Made by a program: the position numbers and the translations under genes. From the NCBI RefSeq assembly GCF_028830055.1, contig NZ_CP101655.1, positions 2,600,498-2,664,497 on the forward strand: 64,000 nt of DNA, in the 5' to 3' direction. The first letter of the stretch is position 1; each line of letters begins with the position of its first letter. The notes beneath the pieces are model-generated. The model was not told the DNA's origin. It did no database searches and was given only the letters and a program-made list of their open reading frames with translations. This document shows, one piece after another, positions 10,443 through 18,777 of this stretch. The stretch comes from Pseudomonas serboccidentalis. Its GTDB lineage: Bacteria > Pseudomonadota > Gammaproteobacteria > Pseudomonadales > Pseudomonadaceae.

Positions 10443-11999
10443 GTGAGCCAGTCCCTGATCGCTGCCCTGCAAAACCCGGCCCTCTACCCGCACCCCGTCG
10501 AAGGGTTCCAGGTCATCGAAACCCACATCTCGTGGGTGATCCTCACTGGCCCCTTTGCCTATAAAGTGAAGAAACCGGTGAATTTCGGCTTCCTCGACTT
10601 CACCAGCCTCGAATCGCGCGAGCACTTCTGCGCTGAAGAACTGCGCCTGAACCAGCGCCTGACCGATGATTTGTATCTGGACGTGTTGCCGGTCACCGGC
10701 AGCGTCGAAGCGCCACAACTGGGCGGCGACGGCCCGGTGATCGAATACGTGCTGAAGATGCGTCAGTTCCCGCAGACCGGCCTGCTCAGCACCTTGCAAG
10801 CCAATGGCGAACTGACCACTCGGCACATCGATGAAATGGCCGAGCAAATTGCTCACTTCCACCTCAGCGCGCCGAAAGTCCCGGCCGAACACGACGCCGG
10901 CACGCCGGACAGCGTGATGGCCCCGGTCTCGCAAAACTTCGAACAGATCCTGCCGTTCCTCAGCGACAAAAACGATCTGCTGCAACTCGAAGCGCTGAAA
11001 GCCTGGGCCGAAAGCAGCTTCGAACGCCTCAAGCCACTGTTCGCCCAGCGCAAGGCCGAGGGTTTCACCCGCGAATGCCACGGTGACATCCACTTGGGCA
11101 ACGCCACCGTCATCGACGGCAAAGTGGTGATCTTCGACTGCATCGAGTTCAACGAACCGTTCCGCTTCACCGACGTCTGGGCCGACACCGGTTTCCTGGC
11201 GATGGACCTGGAAGACCGTGGCCTGAAATCCCTGGCCCGTCGCTTCATCAGCCAGTACCTGGAGCTGACCGGCGACTATCAGGGCCTGGAAGTGCTGAAC
11301 TTCTACAAAGCCTACCGCGCGCTGGTTCGTGCCAAGGTTGCTCTGTTCAGCATGCCGGCGGACGCCACGCCGGTGCAGCGCGCCACCACCCTGCGCCAGT
11401 ACCGCAACTACGCCAACCTGGCGGAAAGCTACAGCACCATTCCTTCGCGCTTCATGGCCATTACCCACGGCGTATCGGCAGTCGGCAAGAGCCACGTGGC
11501 GATGCGTCTGGTCGAAGCACTGGGCGCGATTCGCCTGCGTTCCGACGTCGAACGCAAGCGCCTGTTCGGCGAGCAAACCGTGGCCAACGACGTGCAGGCC
11601 GGTATTTACAGTGCCGATGCCAGCGCTGCCACCTACGCCCGCCTGCATGAAATCGCTGAAGTGATCCTGCATGCCGGTTTCCCGGTGGTGATCGACGCGA
11701 CTTACCTCAAGCGCGAACAACGCGACAGCGCAGCAAAAATCGCCGAAGCCACCGGCACGCCGTTCCTGATCCTCGACTGCAACGCGCCGCAAGCGGTGAT
11801 CGAGAGCTGGCTGGCGATTCGTCAGGCGGACAAGAAAGATCCGTCCGACGCCACGCTGGCCGTGATCGAGGCGCAACAGGCCAGTCGCGAAGCACTGACG
11901 CCGGAAGAGATCCTGCGCAGCAAGCGCGTGCAAACCAATGAAAGCGGGACCCTGGACACCGTCGTGGCGCAAATCCGCCAGCGCCTGCCGGGCCTGTAA
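10443..11999 (+). CDS. Two-domain protein: aminoglycoside-phosphotransferase-like kinase fused to a P-loop (AAA) kinase
   Basis: 518 residues from the GTG at 10443, which has GAAGGATC upstream. An in-frame ATG at 10404 is less well placed. The N-terminal domain (1-330) looks like an APH/choline kinase: HGDIHLGN at about 213-220 supplies the catalytic Asp, and IFDCIEFN the metal ligand. The C-terminal domain (338-518) has a P-loop GVSAVGKS at 343-350 and resembles gluconate-kinase-like or zeta-toxin-like small-molecule kinases. Such fusions are widespread in proteobacteria, substrate unknown. Nothing here indicates an antibiotic substrate. Confidence 0.85.
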   Translation: MSQSLIAALQNPALYPHPVEGFQVIETHISWVILTGPFAYKVKKPVNFGFLDFTSLESREHFCAEELRLNQRLTDDLYLDVLPVTGSVEAPQLGGDGPVIEYVLKMRQFPQTGLLSTLQANGELTTRHIDEMAEQIAHFHLSAPKVPAEHDAGTPDSVMAPVSQNFEQILPFLSDKNDLLQLEALKAWAESSFERLKPLFAQRKAEGFTRECHGDIHLGNATVIDGKVVIFDCIEFNEPFRFTDVWADTGFLAMDLEDRGLKSLARRFISQYLELTGDYQGLEVLNFYKAYRALVRAKVALFSMPADATPVQRATTLRQYRNYANLAESYSTIPSRFMAITHGVSAVGKSHVAMRLVEALGAIRLRSDVERKRLFGEQTVANDVQAGIYSADASAATYARLHEIAEVILHAGFPVVIDATYLKREQRDSAAKIAEATGTPFLILDCNAPQAVIESWLAIRQADKKDPSDATLAVIEAQQASREALTPEEILRSKRVQTNESGTLDTVVAQIRQRLPGL

Positions 12000-12090
12000 G
12001 AAACTATTTCGGTCGTGAAGTCCTCGCTGGCTTCACGGCCGCCAAATAGTGGCACTATACTGGCGTCATAAAACCAACAGGTGATGTGAC

Positions 12091-12435
12091 ATGAGCCAGC
12101 CGAAACTTCTCGACACCCCGCTTTATGCCTTGCTGCACAAAGACGACATCGCAGGCTTCAACAAGGAACGCCCGAAGGACGGACCGATCGACATGGTCGG
12201 TGGCGATTTCCGTGGCCTTGATCTGCGTGAACTGAACGCCGATGGCGTGGATTTCAGGGACGCGTACTTCCGTTCCGCCGATTTGCGCGGTATCGATTTC
12301 CGTAATTCATCGCTCGAAGGCGCGAGCCTGGCCCACGCACAGATTTCCGGGGCGTACTTTCCGCCGGAACTGAGTGCCGACGAAATCCTGATGTCGATGA
12401 ATTTTGGTACGCGCTTGCGTTATCGCACCCGCTGA
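12091..12435 (+). CDS. Pentapeptide repeat-containing protein
   Basis: 114 residues. Between about residues 38 and 90 the chain follows the A(D/N)Lxx pentapeptide pattern (DFRGLDLREL, ADGVDFRDAYF, SADLRGIDF, SSLEGASLAHA), predicting a short right-handed quadrilateral beta-helix. No signal peptide or membrane helix is present. The repeat block is much shorter than in gyrase-protecting Qnr-type proteins, so I do not propose that function. A TATACT box at 12056-12061 may be its -10 element. Confidence 0.85.
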   Translation: MSQPKLLDTPLYALLHKDDIAGFNKERPKDGPIDMVGGDFRGLDLRELNADGVDFRDAYFRSADLRGIDFRNSSLEGASLAHAQISGAYFPPELSADEILMSMNFGTRLRYRTR

Positions 12436-12470
12436 TACACCCATTTTTCCCTGACACAACGCCTCCACCC

Positions 12471-12554
12471 TGTAGGAGCGAGCCTGCTCGCGAAGACGTA
12501 GTGTCAGTCACCATAAATTTGAGCTTTAAACCGCTTTCGCGAGCGGGCCCACTC
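12471..12554. repeat. REPIN, type B (AGGAGCGAGCCTGCTCGCGA family)
   Basis: Inverted pair of REP sequences: TGTAGGAGCGAGCCTGCTCGCGA at the left end and the complementary TCGCGAGCGGGCCCACTC at the right, across about 40 nt. Two bases differ between the arms. The rest of the gap to 12724 shows no further gene. Confidence 0.85.
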
Positions 12555-12723
12555 ATACATTGATGTGTGTTTTCTCCCTTCTTTTTGCGTTCGCAGGCCT
12601 TTCAAGCTCCCTTTCTTAGAAGCGTTTGCGTTGAATCCGACCAAACAACCACGCTTTTCCTACTGATGGCTACACTCCTGAGAAGATCGCCCACGCACCA
12701 TTCGGCCGTCGCAAGGAGGCTTG

Positions 12724-12996
12724 ATGAATGATGAACTGCAACACCTGAAGAATCTTGGCAAGACGTCGGCGCAATGGCTGCATGCCGTGGGCATCCACAG
12801 CGCCTCGGACTTGCGTCGCCTGGGGGCGGTGGATGCCTATCGGGCCGTGCGTACCCGCGGGTTTCGCGCATCAAAGGTGTTGCTGTATGCGATCGAAGGG
12901 GCGTTGATGGATGTGCACTGGAACGACATCCCTGCCGAACGCAAAGACGCTTTGAACAAGCAGCTCGATGCCATCTCTTCGCGTCACAAGAACTGA
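12724..12996 (+). CDS. TfoX/Sxy C-terminal-domain protein
   Basis: 90 residues, corresponding to the C-terminal TfoX domain alone (HLKNLGKTSAQWLHAVGI... RVRTRGF-like AVRTRGFRASKVLLYAIEGAL). Full-length TfoX/Sxy proteins are competence activators with an added N-terminal domain, which is absent here. The domain has a helix-hairpin-helix character. I took the ATG at 12724, preceded by AGGAGGC, over the TTG at 12721. It is 15 nt upstream of the cyclic-nucleotide-binding gene and probably co-transcribed with it. Confidence 0.85.
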   Translation: MNDELQHLKNLGKTSAQWLHAVGIHSASDLRRLGAVDAYRAVRTRGFRASKVLLYAIEGALMDVHWNDIPAERKDALNKQLDAISSRHKN

Positions 12997-13011
12997 ACAG
13001 GCCTGACTGCC

Positions 13012-13812
13012 ATGTACCTGCTTGGGGAACAATCGGTACCAGTCGATGCACTGATCAATCGTTTGCAGAGCTTGCCTGCACGCTGGCTCGAAGGGCTTGC
13101 GCCGTGCGGGCCGACGCTGGAGCCGGAAACCTCTGACGATCTGCAGCGACAATTACCCGGCGATCAACTGTTTATGCTGACAGAAGGCGTGATCAACGGC
13201 TGCATTGGCGGGCGCGCGATCGTTTATTGGCAGGAAGGCGACTTGATCGGTCTACAACAGGGCCAGGCCTGGTCTGACTGCCGCCTGTGCAGTGACGGAC
13301 CATTGCGGTTGCTGCCGTATCGACGCACTGAACTGATTCAACACGTGTTTGCCGAGCCTGAGCGGGCCGAGCAATTGCTGGAGTACCTACTGGGGCAGAT
13401 GGCGATGCTGGCCCATGCGGTGGCCGAACTGAAACCCCGGGAGTTTCGCAGCACCAATGGCTTCAAGCGGGTCGAGAGCGGTGAAGTGTTGATCCAGCAG
13501 GGCGATGTTGCCGATCACGTCTTTGTGCTCATCGAGGGGCATGCCGAAGCGTTTGTTGACGGGCACAAGGTTGGTGAAGTGCCAAAGGACGAGATTTTCG
13601 GCGCCATGGCAGTGTTCACCGGTGAACCGCGCAATGCCACGGTCATCGCTCGCGAGCCGAGCACCGTGATGCTGATCCCCGGCGATCAGTTTCTGAACAT
13701 GACCCGCAACAATCCGAAAATCGCTCACAGCCTGATTGAGAGCATGGCCCGGCGCATCGGCCAGCTCAACCAGCAGATTACCCGGATGAGCGCACCCGAA
13801 GGTCAGCGTTAA
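13012..13812 (+). CDS. cbpA: Cyclic nucleotide-binding domain protein, likely CbpA orthologue
   Basis: 266 residues. Residues 140-255 form a cyclic-nucleotide-binding domain (FVLIEGHAEAFVDG, PRNATVIARE). The N-terminal half looks like a second, degenerate copy. There is no helix-turn-helix, so it is not a CRP-type transcription factor. In the phosphate-binding cassette the usual FGE is FGA (A198), while the PRNAT arginine is kept. Its place beside prrF and phuW matches CbpA of P. aeruginosa, a cAMP-binding protein controlled by Vfr. The assignment rests on this position and the domain content. Confidence 0.8.
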   Translation: MYLLGEQSVPVDALINRLQSLPARWLEGLAPCGPTLEPETSDDLQRQLPGDQLFMLTEGVINGCIGGRAIVYWQEGDLIGLQQGQAWSDCRLCSDGPLRLLPYRRTELIQHVFAEPERAEQLLEYLLGQMAMLAHAVAELKPREFRSTNGFKRVESGEVLIQQGDVADHVFVLIEGHAEAFVDGHKVGEVPKDEIFGAMAVFTGEPRNATVIAREPSTVMLIPGDQFLNMTRNNPKIAHSLIESMARRIGQLNQQITRMSAPEGQR

Positions 13813-13877
13813 GTCCCGTGTTTCCGGGGCATTCCGGCTATTTAAACGACTAAATCAAGCAAATCGAGAAACAGAGG

Positions 13878-13909
13878 TTGACTCGTTAATGAGAATCGCT
13901 ATGATTATC
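13878..13909 (+). promoter_or_regulatory. Fur-controlled promoter of prrF
   Basis: TTGACT (13878-13883) and TATGAT (13900-13905) are 16 nt apart. An A/T-rich Fur-box-like sequence, AATGAGAATCGCTATGATTAT (roughly 13888-13909), covers the -10 box. Iron-loaded Fur bound there would block transcription. The predicted first base is at about 13912. Confidence 0.85.
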
Positions 13910-13911
13910 AC

Positions 13912-14025
13912 AACTGGTCGCGAGATCAGTCGATATTCTGAAAAGCCCTTGGTTCGGACTCTCAGATTATCTCCTCATCAGGCTAATCACGGTTATTTGA
14001 CCCGGTTTTTACCGGGTCTTTTTTT
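13912..14025 (+). ncRNA. prrF: PrrF iron-responsive small RNA
   Basis: About 114 nt. It begins AACTGGTCGCGAGATCAG and contains the highly conserved antisense core ATTATCTCCTCATCAGGC followed by TAATCACGG. It ends in an intrinsic terminator (GACCCGG-TTTTTA-CCGGGTC-T7, 13999-14025). I recognise these segments from the PrrF1/PrrF2 RNAs of Pseudomonas, which act with Hfq to repress iron-containing proteins such as SodB and TCA-cycle enzymes when iron is scarce. Only one copy is present here, unlike the tandem pair of P. aeruginosa. Confidence 0.93.
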
Positions 14026-14038
14026 GCCTGTGGAAAAG

Positions 14039-14893
14039 TCATTGGCCGAACTGTTTGCGCATCTGAGCGCAGTAATCCTGCTTGGGTGTCGCGGGGGTGT
14101 ACCAGACGTAATCGGCCATCGCGGCGCTGACCTCAGCCCCCTGCTCGGCCAAGAGCAGCACCGTCGGCGCCCGGGCTGCGCCCAGATCCACAACATGCAG
14201 CGGCACGCCAACATCCTTGCGCGCATGCCAGGCCCCTGCCAACAGTACGGCTGGCGTGGGCGCCGCGAGCAAGCGTTCGGCCATGCGTCGATCGCGCTGC
14301 TGCTGGACGGCAAGCATCGCCGGCATTTGTGATTTTGGCAGCAAGCCGCAGTGTGATTCGCTGATCTGCTCAAGCAGCGTGGTCTTCACCGAAGCCGCAT
14401 TGCTGAGAGCACCGCTCAGGTCTGGCGGCTGACGATAGAAGGCGCGGATTTCGCGGTTATCCAGATTGGCCGCCAACAACGGATAGGGTTGCGTGAGGGC
14501 GAACCGAACGATCGGCCCATAGAGATTCCAATCCCAACCGTCCTCCCAGGCCAATGCGCCGGGAAGATCAGTGGGCGGCGTGACCGCGTGACGAACTTGA
14601 TCAACTTTCGGCTGTTGATCAGGCGTGAGCATTTCCAGCAGCAAACTGCCTTGGGGCCGCTGCTCACCGAGCGTCTGCAACAGCCACAACTGCACAGTGT
14701 GGTGATCAGCGTTGTCATGTTGTTCACCGATGATCAGCTGTTGCGGCTTGGCCAAACGCGTCAGCAGTTCCTCTGCTGTCAGTAACTCGCCGCTGTGCAG
14801 ATCGCGAATCTCGCCGCTGATCGGCGGGGGCGGCGCGGCAACATGCTGACACCCCGCCAGCAGCAACACGATCAATAGCCACATCCCGCGCAT
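14039..14893 (-). CDS. phuW: PhuW, ChaN-family haem-binding lipoprotein
   Basis: 284 residues. The lipobox LLLAGC lies at about residues 10-15. The body is the ChaN/Tiki (DUF399) fold, with LIIGEQHDNADHH near the N-terminus and AGAWHARKDVGVP near residue 220. ChaN-like proteins bind stacked haem at a dimer interface. It is the last gene of phuT-phuU-phuV-phuW, 20 nt after phuV. It is convergent with prrF, whose terminator ends 13 nt from its stop. Confidence 0.88.
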   Translation of the reverse strand: MRGMWLLIVLLLAGCQHVAAPPPPISGEIRDLHSGELLTAEELLTRLAKPQQLIIGEQHDNADHHTVQLWLLQTLGEQRPQGSLLLEMLTPDQQPKVDQVRHAVTPPTDLPGALAWEDGWDWNLYGPIVRFALTQPYPLLAANLDNREIRAFYRQPPDLSGALSNAASVKTTLLEQISESHCGLLPKSQMPAMLAVQQQRDRRMAERLLAAPTPAVLLAGAWHARKDVGVPLHVVDLGAARAPTVLLLAEQGAEVSAAMADYVWYTPATPKQDYCAQMRKQFGQ

Positions 14894-14913
14894 GCCATCA
14901 CCTCGATGAAAAA

Positions 14914-15681
14914 TCAGCGGGCGATGATCAGCGGATGCCCACGTTCCGGGTGCGGCTGCACCAATACCTCGAGACCGAAAACGGCTTTGAGCGTATCCGG
15001 TCGCAATACCTGCTGCGGCGTATCCAACGCCACCGGGCGCCCGCCTTCGAGCAACAACACACGATCACAATAGCGCGCCGCCAGATTCAGATCATGCAGA
15101 ATGACCAGCACTGCCGCGCCACGATCGGCAAATTCGCGTACCGCCTGCAGCGTCGTATGCTGATGCAGCGGATCGAGCATCGAAGTCGGCTCGTCCAGCA
15201 ACAAGCTTTGCCCGGCCTGCCCCGGCCACAGTTGCGCCAACACCCGCGCCAGATGCACGCGCTGACGCTCGCCGCCCGACAATGCCAGATAACTGCGACC
15301 GCTCAGATGCCCGGCATCCGCCGCCTCCAGTGCTGCCGCGACAATCTCGTCATCGCGCACCCGACCGCTCTGATAAGGCAGGCGGCCCATGCCAACCACC
15401 TCCTCGACGCGAAAGGCAAAGTCCAGCGTCGACACCTGCGGCAGCACCGCCAGACGCTGCGCGCGCTGGGTGCCCGTCCAGTGACTCAAGGCCTGGCCCT
15501 CAAGCGAAACCTCGCCTTCACTGGCCGTCAGTTCGCCGCACAGGGCGCCGAGCAGCGTGCTTTTACCGGCACCGTTCGGCCCGAGCACACCCAGCACCTC
15601 ACCCGGTTCAAGTTGCAGGCTGACCTCGCTGAGCACCGTCTTGCGCCCACGACGGATATGCAGGTTGTGCGCACACAGCAT
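14914..15681 (-). CDS. phuV: Haem ABC transporter ATP-binding protein
   Basis: 255 residues. Walker [10 protein letters not shown] at about 34-42, signature LSGGERQR, Walker [10 protein letters not shown] and the H-loop histidine in [14 protein letters not shown] are all present, so it should hydrolyse ATP. It energises the PhuU permease for haem import. The open frame continues 375 nt upstream, but the ATG at 15681 gives the normal family start ([12 protein letters not shown]) and overlaps the phuU stop as ATGA. HmuV is the equivalent name in other genera. Confidence 0.95.
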   Translation of the reverse strand: MLCAHNLHIRRGRKTVLSEVSLQLEPGEVLGVLGPNGAGKSTLLGALCGELTASEGEVSLEGQALSHWTGTQRAQRLAVLPQVSTLDFAFRVEEVVGMGRLPYQSGRVRDDEIVAAALEAADAGHLSGRSYLALSGGERQRVHLARVLAQLWPGQAGQSLLLDEPTSMLDPLHQHTTLQAVREFADRGAAVLVILHDLNLAARYCDRVLLLEGGRPVALDTPQQVLRPDTLKAVFGLEVLVQPHPERGHPLIIAR

Positions 15682-16718
15682 CAGGCACGCCCTCGCAACA
15701 GCAGATAAAGGAAGAACGGCGCACCGATAAACGCAGTGACAATACCGATCGGCAACTCCGCCGGCGCCAGCGCCAGCCGCGCCACCAGATCCGCCAGCAA
15801 CAGCAGGCTGGCCCCGGCCAACAGCGACGCCGGCAACAGCACCCGATGATCCGGTCCAGCCAATAAACGCACCAGATGCGGCACCACCAGCCCGACGAAA
15901 CCAATCATCCCCGCAGCCGCGACGGCCGCACCAACCCCCAGCGCGGTGCAAAACACCAATTCGCGCTTGAGCCGCTCGACATCGATCCCCAGGTGCCCCG
16001 CCTCGGACTCCCCGAGCAACAAGGCATTCAGGGCTTTGGCGCGACGCGGCAACCACAATGCCACACCGGTGCTGATGATCAGCAAAGGCCAGAGCCGCGC
16101 ATAACTGGCGCCATTGAGGCTGCCCAGGTTCCAGAACGTCAGCGTGCGCAGGGTCGCGTCATCTGCCAGATAAGTGAACAGTCCCACCGCCGAGCTTGCC
16201 AGCGCCGTCAGGGCGATCCCCGCCAGCAGCATGGTCGCGACGTTGGTCTGACCGTTGCGCCGCCCGAGCCGATAGACCAGCGCGGTCACCCCGAGCCCAC
16301 CGAGAAACGCACACGCCGATAACAGATACGGCCCGAACCACTCCGGCAAACCTCCAAAAAACGTACCACCGACAATCGCCACTGCTGCGCCCAGCGCCGC
16401 GCCACTGGACACCCCGACCAACCCGGGATCGGCCAATGGATTGCGAAACAAGCCCTGCATCGCCACACCGGACAGCGCCAGCACACCACCCACCGCTAAC
16501 CCGAGCAAGGTGCGTGGCAAGCGAATTTGCCCGAGGATCAGTTCAGCCTGCTCCAGACCGTCCGGCGCCAGCGGCACGCCGAGCATGCGTAACGCAGCAC
16601 GCAGGGTATCCAACAGCGGCAGACTGACCGGACCCAGCGCCAATGACAGCCAGATGGCCAGCAGACACAACAGTGTCAGGCCGATGAACAGGCTGCGGGG
16701 TTTGACCAATGGGGTCAT
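15681..16718 (-). CDS. phuU: Haem ABC transporter permease (FecCD family)
   Basis: 345 residues, with nine or ten hydrophobic helices and the FecCD/BtuC-type sequence ([21 protein letters not shown] is the typical family segment). It forms the inner-membrane channel for haem delivered by PhuT. Both ends overlap neighbouring genes by 4 nt (ATGA with phuT upstream and with phuV downstream), a tightly coupled operon. Confidence 0.95.
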   Translation of the reverse strand: MTPLVKPRSLFIGLTLLCLLAIWLSLALGPVSLPLLDTLRAALRMLGVPLAPDGLEQAELILGQIRLPRTLLGLAVGGVLALSGVAMQGLFRNPLADPGLVGVSSGAALGAAVAIVGGTFFGGLPEWFGPYLLSACAFLGGLGVTALVYRLGRRNGQTNVATMLLAGIALTALASSAVGLFTYLADDATLRTLTFWNLGSLNGASYARLWPLLIISTGVALWLPRRAKALNALLLGESEAGHLGIDVERLKRELVFCTALGVGAAVAAAGMIGFVGLVVPHLVRLLAGPDHRVLLPASLLAGASLLLLADLVARLALAPAELPIGIVTAFIGAPFFLYLLLRGRA

Positions 16719-17587
16719 GGGTGGCCCTTGGTCGGGTAGAAACCGTCAGACAGACGCTGCAACGCCGCCGGCAAACGTGGCCCGAGCCCACCGACCAGCA
16801 GCGTCGGATCCAGCTCCAGCACCCGTCCGGCCTTGGCCGCGCGACTTGATTGGAGAATCGGGTTTTCCTTGAACAGCGCCGCTTTCGCGGCCGCACCGCT
16901 CAGCGCGCGATCGGCGAACACCAGCACCTGCGGATCGAGACCGGCCAGCGATTCCACAGAGAACGGTTTGTAACCGGTATGCGTCGCCAGGTTATGCCCG
17001 CCCGCCTGTTGCAATAGCCAGTCGGCAGCAGTGTCTTTACCGGCGATCAACGGTTTGCCGCCGGCATGCCCGATCAGCACCAGCACGCCGGGGGCTTTAT
17101 GCTCAGTCTGCAACTTGGCGACCCGGGATTTCTGCACCGCGAGTTGCTGTCGATAACTCTCCAGCAACTGAGTCGCCTGCGATTGCGCGCCCAGCAACTG
17201 CCCCAGATGCGTGACGTTTTCCTCCAGCGTCGGCAGATCCGGCTGCGCCGAGAACAGTTCAACCCGCACCTTGGCGCTCTTCACTTGGGCAATGACCGGC
17301 GGCGGCCCCATTTCTTCGGTGCCGATGAGAATGTCCGGGCGCAGGCTGAGAATGCCTTCTGCCGACAGGCTGCGCTGATAGCCGATGCTCGGCAGTGTCT
17401 TCAGCGCCTCAGGATGCTGGCTGGTGGTGTCGACGCCGACCAGTTTCGATTGGCCGCCCAGCGCACTCACCCACTCCGACAGCGCGCCACCGGCACTGAC
17501 CCAACGTTGTGGCAAATCGGCCGCTAGTGCCTGCAGGCTGGCGACCAGTCCGACACACAGCACAACAACGTGGGTACTCAGGCGCAT
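16715..17587 (-). CDS. phuT: Periplasmic haem-binding protein of the ABC importer
   Basis: 290 residues. A Sec signal peptide ends near residue 22 (LQALA-AD). The body is a two-lobed, helical-backbone binding protein of the HmuT/PhuT type (GALSEWVSALGGQSKLVGVD, the LRPDILIGTEEMGP loop). PhuT takes haem from the outer-membrane receptor to PhuUV. The ATG at 17587 has AAGGAAAG 7 nt upstream; the longer open frame beyond it lacks a signal peptide. It is the first gene of the operon, with a Fur-box-like site about 95 nt upstream. Confidence 0.94.
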   Translation of the reverse strand: MRLSTHVVVLCVGLVASLQALAADLPQRWVSAGGALSEWVSALGGQSKLVGVDTTSQHPEALKTLPSIGYQRSLSAEGILSLRPDILIGTEEMGPPPVIAQVKSAKVRVELFSAQPDLPTLEENVTHLGQLLGAQSQATQLLESYRQQLAVQKSRVAKLQTEHKAPGVLVLIGHAGGKPLIAGKDTAADWLLQQAGGHNLATHTGYKPFSVESLAGLDPQVLVFADRALSGAAAKAALFKENPILQSSRAAKAGRVLELDPTLLVGGLGPRLPAALQRLSDGFYPTKGHP

Positions 17588-17679
17588 ACGCAGCTTTCCT
17601 TGAACAGTTTTCCCGGGCAGCGGAACAGCAGGCCAAGTATCCTTGGCGATGGTTGCGCGTCGTGGGTGAAGGCGGCCAT

Positions 17680-17699
17680 TTGATAATTGTTTGCATTTA
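17680..17699. promoter_or_regulatory. Fur-box-like site upstream of phuT and the Rieske gene
   Basis: TTGATAATTGTTTGCATTTA keeps the GATAAT left half and a CATT right half of the 19-bp Fur consensus. It lies between the divergent phuT (start 17587) and Rieske (start 17750) genes, so it could control either or both. Confidence 0.6.
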
Positions 17700-17749
17700 A
17701 ACGTCAAGCTCCGACATTTCCTAAAACGAGCCGACACTTGAGGATAGCC

Positions 17750-18067
17750 ATGAAGTTTTTGTGCGCGGGGGCCGATCTGGCCGAGGCCGGCAGCCGTGGG
17801 TTCGACATCAACGGAAACAAACTGTTTGCCGTGCGCCGCGACGGCAAGGCTTATGTATACCTCAACCGTTGCCCGCACCGCGGCGTCGGACTGGAGTGGC
17901 AGCCCGACCAGTTTCTCGACTCCAGCAACAGCCTGATCCAGTGCGCCACCCACGGCGCACTGTTTCTGATCGAGAACGGCGAATGCGTCGCCGGCCCCTG
18001 CGCCGGGCAGTCCCTGACCGCCATCCCTTGCCGCGAAGATACCCAAGGGCTGTGGATAGATATTTAA
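17750..18067 (+). CDS. Small Rieske [2Fe-2S] protein
   Basis: 105 residues, essentially one Rieske domain. The two cluster motifs are complete: CPHRG (C and H ligands, about residues 41-45) and CATHGALF (about 65-72). It has no membrane anchor or catalytic domain, so it resembles stand-alone ferredoxin-type Rieske proteins (NirD-like) that pass electrons to a partner. The start has GAGGAT upstream. It is divergent from phuT across the Fur-like site, which suggests a link with iron or haem metabolism, and its stop overlaps the sfsA stop. Confidence 0.85.
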   Translation: MKFLCAGADLAEAGSRGFDINGNKLFAVRRDGKAYVYLNRCPHRGVGLEWQPDQFLDSSNSLIQCATHGALFLIENGECVAGPCAGQSLTAIPCREDTQGLWIDI

Positions 18068-18777
18068 CCGTTGAGCAAAACATCCAGTCGCCGGTCGATT
18101 ACCATTTCTTCATGGTTTAACCGTACGCCATAGGCCAACACCTCGACCCCGCACATCACTGCCTCGCGCAGCGCATCCGCGTAGGCCGAATCGATTTCCT
18201 CCGCCGGACGCACCGCGTCGATCCCGCTGAGATTGACGCAATACAACTGCACCGCACGAATGCCGTCACGGGCCAGATGCGCCAGCTCCCGCAGATGCTT
18301 GGCGCCACGCTGCGTGACTGCGTCGGGAAACGCCGCGACATTCGTCCCGTCGAACCCCAGGGTGACGCTTTTCACTTCCACATAGGCGGGGCCACTCGGG
18401 TATTCGAGGCGAAAGTCGATGCGACTCTTTTCCTGGCCGTACGCCACTTCTCGTTTAAGCGCCGTGAAGCCGTTCAACTCGCTGATAACCCCAGCCTGCA
18501 ACGCTTCTTCGACCAGAGCATTGGCGCGCCCGGTGTTCACACAGAACAACCGGCCCTGCGGGGTTTCACCGATCTCCCAGGTCCCGGGCAGCTTGCGCTT
18601 GGGGTCGTTGGAGCGGCTGAACCACACCTGCCCGCCCTCGACCTGGCAATTGAGCATCGAGCCAGTATTCGGGCAATGCAGAGTCATCAGTTCGCCGTTG
18701 AGCGTTTCAACATCAGCGAGAAAACGTTTGTAGCGGCGAATCAGCCGCGCCTCTTCCAGGGCCGGATAAAAGCGCAT
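18064..18777 (-). CDS. sfsA: SfsA family protein (sugar fermentation stimulation homologue)
   Basis: 237 residues, the usual length. It has the family core [18 protein letters not shown] and CPNTGSM, and the nuclease-like EVKSVTLG and [16 protein letters not shown] motifs (SfsA resembles restriction-endonuclease folds with a DNA-binding OB domain). The molecular role is unsettled. Its ATG overlaps the upstream aminotransferase stop by one base (TGATG). Its 3' end overlaps the convergent Rieske gene by 4 nt. Confidence 0.93.
   Translation of the reverse strand: MRFYPALEEARLIRRYKRFLADVETLNGELMTLHCPNTGSMLNCQVEGGQVWFSRSNDPKRKLPGTWEIGETPQGRLFCVNTGRANALVEEALQAGVISELNGFTALKREVAYGQEKSRIDFRLEYPSGPAYVEVKSVTLGFDGTNVAAFPDAVTQRGAKHLRELAHLARDGIRAVQLYCVNLSGIDAVRPAEEIDSAYADALREAVMCGVEVLAYGVRLNHEEMVIDRRLDVLLNG

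Noticed and set aside
12004..12049. Inverted repeat CTATTT...AAATAG after the kinase-like gene, considered as a terminator
   Set aside because: The arms pair imperfectly and no T-run follows on either side. It may be part of the promoter region of the pentapeptide gene, so I left it unassigned.
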